From the NCBI GenBank assembly GCA_903930085.1, contig CAIYXD010000237.1:1-12040 (forward strand): DNA of 12,040 nucleotides, in the 5' to 3' direction. A model generated the notes under the pieces. The model was given only the letters and a program-made list of their open reading frames with translations. It was not told where the DNA came from and made no database searches. Made by a program: the position numbers and the translations under genes. Origin of the DNA: an uncultured Flavobacteriia bacterium. GTDB lineage: Bacteria > Bacteroidota > Bacteroidia > Flavobacteriales_D > Crocinitomicaceae. Positions 5,818 through 12,040 of the stretch are shown piece after piece (position 1 is the first letter of the stretch; every line of letters begins with the position of its first letter).

Positions 5818-8039
5818 ATGGGTATAGATTTTAGATTTTCTTCTTTGTATGGTAACGAAATTAAAACTTTAGTTCCGGTTTTTAAAGCGATATTATAATC
5901 TTCTACTAACAAGAAGCCTTCTGTTTTATATTTTTTATTCAAGTTATCAATTCTTTCTTTGGTGATTTTCATCGCCATACTTTTGTGGTCTTTACTTTTC
6001 TTGTTGAGTTCTGATTCTTTCCGCCCAACGCCGTTATCTTCAATTAAAATTTGCAGCATATTATCTACTTTTGTAAAGGAAACGTGGATAAATCCGCCTT
6101 CAATAGTATGTAATTGCCCATGTTCAATTGAATTTTCTATAAATGGCTGGGTAATCATTGGAGGAATAACGACTTGTTCCGCGATGATTTCTTCCGATAC
6201 CTCAATACTAAATTCAAATCGATCTTCAAAACGCAATTTTTGGGTTTCCAAGTATTTCTGTAAAATTTCTACTTCTGTTTCGATTGGAATAAATTCTTTA
6301 GGCGAATTCTCTAGTATTAATCGCATGAGACGGGAGAAATTAACCAAAAATTTAGATGAATTAACCGTATCATTTTCATAAATGTAACTTTGAATTACCG
6401 ACATCGCATTAAAGACAAAATGCGGATTCATTTGTGCGCGCAAGAGGGTTTGAGACATTTCCGCTTCTTTCCGCTGTTGCTTAATCTTCGTTTGATTCCA
6501 ACGGTAAAACCCAATAATTCCGGCCAAGACAATAATAATTAGGAATGCAACAATAATATATGTTTGAAAATCGTTCCGTAAATTACTATTTTCCAGCTTT
6601 GTAAATGTCAATGCCTTCTCTTGTTTTTGCCGTTCGATTGAATCTGCCTGCTGTACAATCAAACGATCGCGCTGCTCCGAGCGATACGATTCACTTAATT
6701 CTGCAATTTTTGTTGCTGCTTGAAGCGTTGTATTACTATCCATATAATCCAAATACAGTTGCATGTATTTCAAGCTTTCTCTAACCTTTCCAACATCTTT
6801 ATACACGCTAGACATAACGCGATAGGTATTGAAAATTTGATTTTTAGAACCAAACTGCTCGCGGATAATAATGGAACGTTGTAAGTAATTCAGTGCATTG
6901 CTGTATTTTTTTTGCTGCTGAAAGACAGTCCCCACATTGTGGAAAACGCCAGCAATTTTTTCTTTATTTCCAGTTGATTCATAAAAAACAAGCGCTTGGT
7001 TGAAATTGCTCAATGCCAAATTGTACACTTTTTGTGTGCGATAGATTAACCCTAAATTGTTGTGTGCTTCGCCTAACCCATTAAAATCATTGAGGTCTGT
7101 CAAAATTTTAATCGCTCTTCGCGTATTCTCTATTGCTTTTTGAAACTCCTTCCGCTCAAAATAAACAGTTCCCAAATTGGATAGCGCTAATCCCATCTGT
7201 CGCCGATCAGAAATCATTTTAGCATACTCGTAGGATTGCTTGAAATAATATTCTGCATCGTCCAAGTTTAAAATTGAGCGTTGCGATTTCCCTAATTCTC
7301 GCTGGTACTTTGCCAGATGGTACAAATCATTTAGTTCACTTGCTAACTCTAATGCGATGATATTTTTCGCCACGCTTAGCTCTACTTGTCCAAAGTAATC
7401 GTAAATTCTTGCTTGTGTATTAAACGTTTCGGATAAAACATCTTTCTTGGAAGTTCTTCGAGCATACTGAAGCGCACGATCGGTATAAACCAAGGCAGAA
7501 TCCTTCATGTTTTGAAACATAAAATTCAACGCCAAATAATTATATGTTTCCGCAATTTTAGCGTTATTTCGTCTTTTCTTTGCGATTTTTTGAGCGGAAC
7601 GAAGATAGGAATCTGCCTTTTTAAATTCCATCGAATAGCTATGGTAGTATCCCAAATGACGGTAAATTGCAAAACGAACTTCGAAATTGTTAAATTTTCC
7701 TAGAAATGGTTCTACAGCCAATACATCTTTGAAATATTCCTCCTGATTTCCCTGAATTTCGTTGATTTCAGCATTAAACATTAAAGCACTGTAACGAATG
7801 GAATCGCCTAATCCACGACTGCGGTATAGTAGCACTTGTTTCATGGAATCGGCTCGGTATATATTTTTAATTTTATATAGCTCGCCCAGTGAAAGTTGCA
7901 GTAAATATTTTTTTGTTTCGTTCTTCTCGCGCTTAATGGATTCAATCATTTTTTTTTCGCTAGAAATTTGACAAAAGCAAGCAGATGGAGCTAGAAAAAT
8001 AGCTAATAGCACAAGAAGAAATAGAAAACGCAAATTCAT
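5814..8039 (-). CDS. TPR-containing LytS/YehU-type sensor histidine kinase
   Basis: The protein has 741 residues. A signal peptide (about 1-22) is followed by a long helical extracytoplasmic region (about 40-435). This contains tandem TPR units, the clearest being ALSNLGTVYFERKEFQKAIE, AHNNLGLIYRTQKVYNLAL and VFHNVGTVFQQQKKYSNAL (about 285-390). A coiled coil (about 440-490) leads into one transmembrane segment (about 494-513). The cytoplasmic part is a His_kinase (PF06580) domain with phospho-acceptor His540 in QMNPHFVFNAM. Then comes an HATPase_c domain with Asn636 in QPFIENSIEHG, the G1 box EDNGVGR (668-673) and the closing GTKVLISLP. All key residues are present, so it should be active. 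The TPR array is presumably the sensory or protein-binding part; its signal is unknown. It heads the operon with the LytTR regulator and is divergent from leuS. No clear promoter was found upstream on the minus strand. Confidence 0.92.
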   Translation of the reverse strand: MNLRFLFLLVLLAIFLAPSACFCQISSEKKMIESIKREKNETKKYLLQLSLGELYKIKNIYRADSMKQVLLYRSRGLGDSIRYSALMFNAEINEIQGNQEEYFKDVLAVEPFLGKFNNFEVRFAIYRHLGYYHSYSMEFKKADSYLRSAQKIAKKRRNNAKIAETYNYLALNFMFQNMKDSALVYTDRALQYARRTSKKDVLSETFNTQARIYDYFGQVELSVAKNIIALELASELNDLYHLAKYQRELGKSQRSILNLDDAEYYFKQSYEYAKMISDRRQMGLALSNLGTVYFERKEFQKAIENTRRAIKILTDLNDFNGLGEAHNNLGLIYRTQKVYNLALSNFNQALVFYESTGNKEKIAGVFHNVGTVFQQQKKYSNALNYLQRSIIIREQFGSKNQIFNTYRVMSSVYKDVGKVRESLKYMQLYLDYMDSNTTLQAATKIAELSESYRSEQRDRLIVQQADSIERQKQEKALTFTKLENSNLRNDFQTYIIVAFLIIIVLAGIIGFYRWNQTKIKQQRKEAEMSQTLLRAQMNPHFVFNAMSVIQSYIYENDTVNSSKFLVNFSRLMRLILENSPKEFIPIETEVEILQKYLETQKLRFEDRFEFSIEVSEEIIAEQVVIPPMITQPFIENSIEHGQLHTIEGGFIHVSFTKVDNMLQILIEDNGVGRKESELNKKSKDHKSMAMKITKERIDNLNKKYKTEGFLLVEDYNIALKTGTKVLISLPYKEENLKSIPI

Positions 8040-8147
8040 TACCTGTTAAAAATACAATTTTGTTGGTAAAATGCAATATTCCAATCTAATAAATGTCTTA
8101 TTCCTCCCATTTTTAATCCCGAAAGTGTAAATCTTTCAACTCCTAAA

Positions 8148-8179
8148 TTGTTGATTCTCTTTTCAATTCCTTATCTTAG
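8148..8179 (+). promoter_or_regulatory. Probable Bacteroidota-type promoter of leuS
   Basis: TATCTTAG at 8172-8179 resembles the -7 element TAnnTTTG. TTGTTG at 8148-8153 offers -33 TTG elements at spacings of 21 or 18 bp. Transcription would start about 20 nt before the ATG at 8206. One base of the -7 core differs from consensus, so this is a moderate call. Confidence 0.4.
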
Positions 8180-8205
8180 CGACTTTGTTAAATAGAGGGT
8201 AGAAC

Positions 8206-11061
8206 ATGGAATACAATTTTCAGGACATAGAAAATAAATGGAGAAATTTTTGGGCGGAAAACAAATCGTTTAAAGTAACCGAAGATACTTCAAAGCCAAA
8301 GTATTATGTGTTGGATATGTTTCCTTATCCTTCGGGCGCAGGATTGCACGTTGGACATCCACTTGGATATATTGCTTCCGATATTTATGCGCGTTACAAA
8401 AGATTGCAGGGATTTAATGTTTTGCATCCTATGGGATTCGATTCTTTTGGTCTTCCAGCGGAACAATATGCGATTCAAACCGGCCAGCATCCGGCGCTTA
8501 CAACCGAAGAAAATATTGCGCGTTACCGAGATCAATTGGATAAAATTGGTTTTTCCTTCGATTGGGATCGCGAAGTTCGTACTTCATCGCCGGAATATTA
8601 CAAATGGACGCAATGGATTTTTAAACAATTATTTGATTGCTACTACGATAATTCTACAAATAAAGCAGCGCGAATTTCAACGCTAATAGCTCAATTTGAA
8701 GCACATGGAAATGCTGGCGTAAATGCGTGTTCCGATTGTGAAATGGTTTTTTCAGCCTCGGAGTGGAACAATTTTAAAGAAACCCAAAAAGAAGAAATTC
8801 TGCAGGAATATCGTCTCGCTTACCTTGCGGATAGTTGGGTAAATTGGTGTCCTGCACTCGGAACGGTTTTGGCGAATGATGAGGTTGTAAATGGCGTTTC
8901 TGAGCGCGGTGGTCATCCAGTTGTTCAAAAATTAATGCGCCAATGGTCTATGCGAATTAAAGCATACGCAGAACGCTTATTATCCGGATTAGAAGGAATT
9001 GATTGGACGGATTCCATTAAAGATCAACAACGCAATTGGATTGGAAAATCTGTCGGCTGTAGCCTTCAATTCGGAATTCGGAATTCAACATTACAAATTG
9101 AAGTGTTTACAACGCGACCGGATACTATTTTTGGAGTTTCTTTTATGGTTTTAGCGCCAGAACATCCGTTGGTGGATGAAATAACTACCGCGGAGTTTGC
9201 AGATGCTGTTGGAAAGTATAAAAAAGATGCTTCCGTAAAATCGGAACGCGACCGCCAAGCGGATGTAAAAAATATTACCGGACAATTTACCGGCGCGTTT
9301 GCCATTCATCCTTTTAATGGTGAAAAAATTCAAATTTGGATTGGTGATTATGTGTTAGCTTCCTACGGAACGGGAGCTGTAATGGCGGTTCCTTGCGGAG
9401 ATCAGCGCGATTTTGATTTCGCAAAACATTTCAACCTGGAAATCAAAAATATTTTTGCAGCTATTTCTATTTATGAAGCAGCTTACACAGAAAAGGATGC
9501 AGTAATAGCAAATTCTGATTTTCTGAATGGTTTGGAAGCCAAAATGGCAATTAAAAAAGCAATTGCCGCAATTGAAGCACAAGGTATTGGAAAAGGAAAA
9601 ATAAATTACCGCTTGCGTGATGCCGTTTTTAGCCGCCAAAGATATTGGGGAGAACCTTTCCCTGTTTACTATAAAAATGAAATTCCATATTTGATTGACG
9701 ATGCTCATTTGCCAATCGAATTGCCGGAAGTAGATAAATATTTACCAACGGAAGATGGCGAACCGCCTTTGGCAAGAGCTGAAAAATCGGCGTGGAATTA
9801 TTCCGAAGGCGACCGAATGGAATTCAATACGATGCCAGGATGGGCAGGAAGTTCATGGTATTTTCTTCGGTATATGGATGCTAAAAATGAGCAGCAATTC
9901 GTTTCTCGGGAGAAAGCAGATTACTGGAAACAAGTGGATTTGTACATTGGCGGATCGGAACATGCAACCGGACACTTGCTGTATTCCCGTTTTTGGACAA
10001 AATTTTTGTTCGACCAAGGATATATCGGTTTCGACGAGCCATTTGCCAAAATGATCAACCAAGGAATGATCCTAGGAAGAAGTAGTTTTGTGTACCGATT
10101 GAAATTTATGTACGATGGCGTAGAGAATTTTGCTTTCGTATCAAAAAATTCTTTGGATTCAAAGGAATTTACGATTGAATTAACCAAACGATATCCAAAT
10201 GCATCTTTAGCATTCAATTTAGGAGATATTACAGCTTTACACGTTGACATTTCCATAGTGGATAATGATAAATTAGATATTGAAGCGTTTAAATCCTGGC
10301 GTTCAGAATTTGCAAATGCAGATTTTATTCTCGAAGAAGACGGAACCTATATTTGCGGTTCCGAAGTCGAAAAAATGTCCAAATCCAAATTCAACGTGCA
10401 AACGCCGGATGAATTGGTAGAAAAATTTGGTGCGGATACCTTGCGCATGTATGAAATGTTCTTGGGACCTTTGGAACAAAGTAAACCGTGGGACACAAAA
10501 GGAATCAATGGTGTACATAATTTCTTGCGTAAATTGTGGCGTTTGTTTCAAATAGATGATGCTGGAAATGCGCACGTTTCAGCAGAAGTGGCTGCGCCCG
10601 AAGCATTAAAAACACTCCACCGCACCATCAAGAAAATGACGGACGATTTAGACCGCTTCTCCTTTAATACAGGCGTTTCTAACTTTATGATTTGTGTGAA
10701 TGAATTGACGGAACAAAAATGCAACAATCGTGCAGTTTTACAAGAACTTATTACTATGCTCTCTCCGTATGCGCCTCATATTTGCGAAGAATTATGGGTG
10801 AAATTAGGAAATACTGCAGGTGAAATTAACTACGCTACATTCCCGAAATTCAATGAACTATATTTGGTGGAAGCTGCTTATTCGTACCCGGTTTCTTTTA
10901 ACGGTAAAATGCGACTTAAAATTGAATTGCCAACAAATTTATCCGCAAAAGAAGTAGAAGAAGCGGTTCTTTCCAATACTGAAGCACAAAAATGGTTGGA
11001 AGGAAATCTGCCGAAGAAAGTAATTGTTGTCCCTGGGAAAATCGTGAACATTGTTTTATAA
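8206..11061 (+). CDS. leuS: Leucyl-tRNA synthetase
   Basis: This is a 951-residue class I synthetase that charges tRNA-Leu with leucine in the cytoplasm. Seen in order: the FPYPSGAGLHVGHPLGY start with the HIGH-type motif at 48-51; the CP1 editing domain with TTRPDT (302-307) and GTGAVMAVPCGDQRD (388-402); QRYWGEPFPVYY; GGSEHATGHLLYSRFW; and KMSKS at 723-727. The anticodon-binding helices (WRLF, SPYAPHICEELW) and the C-terminal domain follow. It is longer than E. coli LeuRS (860 residues). About 95 residues lie between MILG and KMSKS, and an extra helical stretch (about 145-200) lies where other LeuRS carry a zinc module. I recall both expansions from flavobacterial LeuRS. In the editing site, the GHDQRD of E. 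coli reads CGDQRD; both Asp residues (399, 402) are kept. The gene is divergent from the kinase, with a 31-bp convergent gap to the next gene. Confidence 0.98.
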   Translation: MEYNFQDIENKWRNFWAENKSFKVTEDTSKPKYYVLDMFPYPSGAGLHVGHPLGYIASDIYARYKRLQGFNVLHPMGFDSFGLPAEQYAIQTGQHPALTTEENIARYRDQLDKIGFSFDWDREVRTSSPEYYKWTQWIFKQLFDCYYDNSTNKAARISTLIAQFEAHGNAGVNACSDCEMVFSASEWNNFKETQKEEILQEYRLAYLADSWVNWCPALGTVLANDEVVNGVSERGGHPVVQKLMRQWSMRIKAYAERLLSGLEGIDWTDSIKDQQRNWIGKSVGCSLQFGIRNSTLQIEVFTTRPDTIFGVSFMVLAPEHPLVDEITTAEFADAVGKYKKDASVKSERDRQADVKNITGQFTGAFAIHPFNGEKIQIWIGDYVLASYGTGAVMAVPCGDQRDFDFAKHFNLEIKNIFAAISIYEAAYTEKDAVIANSDFLNGLEAKMAIKKAIAAIEAQGIGKGKINYRLRDAVFSRQRYWGEPFPVYYKNEIPYLIDDAHLPIELPEVDKYLPTEDGEPPLARAEKSAWNYSEGDRMEFNTMPGWAGSSWYFLRYMDAKNEQQFVSREKADYWKQVDLYIGGSEHATGHLLYSRFWTKFLFDQGYIGFDEPFAKMINQGMILGRSSFVYRLKFMYDGVENFAFVSKNSLDSKEFTIELTKRYPNASLAFNLGDITALHVDISIVDNDKLDIEAFKSWRSEFANADFILEEDGTYICGSEVEKMSKSKFNVQTPDELVEKFGADTLRMYEMFLGPLEQSKPWDTKGINGVHNFLRKLWRLFQIDDAGNAHVSAEVAAPEALKTLHRTIKKMTDDLDRFSFNTGVSNFMICVNELTEQKCNNRAVLQELITMLSPYAPHICEELWVKLGNTAGEINYATFPKFNELYLVEAAYSYPVSFNGKMRLKIELPTNLSAKEVEEAVLSNTEAQKWLEGNLPKKVIVVPGKIVNIVL
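9068..9086 (+). repeat. Heptamer micro-repeat (AATTCGG, 2.7 copies) inside leuS
   Basis: AATTCGG occurs at 9068-9074 and 9075-9081, followed by AATTC at 9082-9086. It encodes the loop residues around QFGIRNS in the editing-domain entry, just before the TTRPDT motif. This is a variable loop in LeuRS, so the repeat is probably tolerated there. The reading frame is unbroken. Confidence 0.7.
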
Positions 11062-11092
11062 TTTGGTGTTCTCTTTTTTGTTTCAGTGAAAT

Positions 11093-12040
11093 TCACTTTA
11101 ATTGGAAAACTTCCATTTGTTTAAATTCTATTGGATTAAAACCGGAATAGAGCAATCGAAATTCAACATGTTGCTCCAAGTTTTCAGCGGTAAAAGTACA
11201 CGTAACGTATTGTTTTCCCTGAACTAATTCTGCATGTCCTATATCCTTTTGAAACAAGGATTTTTGCCCAAATCCGGACGAAATATCTATCGTTAATGGT
11301 TTGCTGTTGTTTGGTAATCCCGAACTGGCGCAAAAGAACCGAACGCGGTATGTGCCTGGAACCAAGGAAATTTCTGGACCATAAACTAGGTGTTTATTCA
11401 GGTGCTTTTTGTCTTCCGGATAGACTTTCAGCGAAGAAGAAGTTTTGTCTAAAACCGTAGAATCAAATTTCAAATCGCCCAGGGTGTAAATTTTGTTTAG
11501 TTTCTTTGGTTTATACGCACATAGATTTGAGCCACCAAGAAAAAATTCATCCGAATATTTATAGAGCATTACGCCAAATTGTTGAATGCTATCCGGAAAT
11601 GAATCGAACCACATATCTTTACTCAAATAGATTTTCGGCTGTCTAAAAACTTCTGAAATTCTATCCGTATTTTTTATGTCTTCCCCTTCGTGTGGGGTAC
11701 TTTTAACATTTTCAGGATTCGCAATAGAACACCGGTAAGCGTCCCAATAATCACCAATAATTCCAATTTCCCCCAATTTATTTAGTTCTAAAATGGTAGA
11801 GCGCAAAGGTGTATACTTCCAATTGTTTGCGCGTAAAGAAGTATAGATTGGCGTTACTCCTAAGATTATAACGCAGGAAACACAAATGGCTTTTAAGGGT
11901 TTCCCCATTTTCTCAACAAAAGAATCCAGCAGAAACAACACCAAAAGTAATCCTGAAATATAGGGCGCGACAAAATACCACCTTCCCATATTATTTAAAA
12001 GTACCCAATGTGCCAGAAAAATGATGGCTAGAACCGCTAA
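11093..12040 (-). CDS. C-terminal part of a multi-pass membrane protein, possibly glycosyltransferase-like; 5'-truncated by the window edge
   Basis: An ATG at 11989 is available, but the frame continues open upstream to 12040 with hydrophobic codons (AVLAIIFLAHWVLL), so the true start lies outside; 315 residues are visible. There are about three hydrophobic segments: one at the edge, one near YISGLLLVLFLLDSF, and one near ICVSCVIILGVTPIY. A soluble, probably extracytoplasmic region follows. It includes GIIGDYWDAYRC and then, over the last 110 residues or so, a beta-rich sandwich-like domain (VPGTYRVRFFCASSGLP, then VEFRLLYSGFNPIEF). This layout (membrane helices, then an extracytoplasmic tail) occurs in GT39/PMT-like and other integral membrane glycosyltransferases, but no catalytic motif lies in the visible part. 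The gene is convergent with leuS and no clear terminator separates them. Confidence 0.6.
   Translation of the reverse strand, partial: LAVLAIIFLAHWVLLNNMGRWYFVAPYISGLLLVLFLLDSFVEKMGKPLKAICVSCVIILGVTPIYTSLRANNWKYTPLRSTILELNKLGEIGIIGDYWDAYRCSIANPENVKSTPHEGEDIKNTDRISEVFRQPKIYLSKDMWFDSFPDSIQQFGVMLYKYSDEFFLGGSNLCAYKPKKLNKIYTLGDLKFDSTVLDKTSSSLKVYPEDKKHLNKHLVYGPEISLVPGTYRVRFFCASSGLPNNSKPLTIDISSGFGQKSLFQKDIGHAELVQGKQYVTCTFTAENLEQHVEFRLLYSGFNPIEFKQMEVFQLK

Noticed and set aside
11085..11097. AGTGAA-A-TTCACT palindrome in the gap between leuS and the next gene
   Set aside because: A one-base loop cannot form a proper hairpin terminator and no T-run follows; it also overlaps the stop codon of the minus-strand gene.
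1..12040. Search for CRISPR arrays, insertion sequences, tRNA/rRNA genes, toxin-antitoxin or defence cassettes
   Set aside because: No spaced direct repeats, terminal inverted repeats, transposase motifs, cloverleaf sequences or defence-protein motifs were seen. Gene content is ordinary chromosomal.

Overview
The window reads as ordinary chromosomal DNA of a Bacteroidota member, most likely in the Flavobacteriales. The DNA is AT-rich. The start codons I checked (2073, 3927, 8206) have no convincing Shine-Dalgarno sequence. Several promoters fit the Bacteroidota pattern (TTTG, about 19-21 bp, TAnnTTTG). There is a probable type IX secretion cargo protein, and a leucyl-tRNA synthetase of the form I recall from flavobacteria. 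A family assignment (for example Crocinitomicaceae/Fluviicola-like) would be a guess.

Layout from left to right. Positions 1-967 (minus) hold the N-terminal 322 residues of a family 5 (peptide/oligopeptide type) solute-binding lipoprotein that runs off the left edge. After a divergent intergenic region come two plus-strand genes: a secreted protein of unknown function with a C-terminal sorting-like domain (1232-2032) and methylmalonyl-CoA epimerase (2073-2477). The epimerase overlaps tail to tail with a YihX-like HAD phosphatase (2462-3079, minus). A YceI-family lipoprotein (3211-3801, minus) follows, with its own terminator and a recognisable promoter. A metal-dependent cyclase/kynurenine-formamidase-like hydrolase (3927-4688, plus) ends at a strong hairpin terminator. 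About 350 bp without a recognisable feature separates it from a two-gene signalling operon on the minus strand: a TPR-containing, membrane-anchored LytS-type histidine kinase (5814-8039) and a LytTR response regulator (5074-5817), joined by an ATGA overlap. Divergent from the kinase is leuS (8206-11061, plus). The right edge holds the C-terminal part of a membrane protein (11093-12040, minus) that is open through the edge and may be a glycosyltransferase-like protein.

How the genes work together. Only the kinase and regulator form a clear functional unit. The epimerase belongs to propionyl-CoA/methylmalonyl-CoA metabolism, and leuS is housekeeping. The two lipoproteins and the secreted protein act at or outside the cell envelope. 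I found no tRNA, rRNA, CRISPR array, insertion sequence, phage gene or defence cassette, and no evidence of a new multi-gene system. The second-look items are an uncharacterised conserved secreted protein, small promoter palindromes, a 7-bp micro-repeat inside leuS, an altered residue pattern in the LeuRS editing site, and the empty 350-bp interval.
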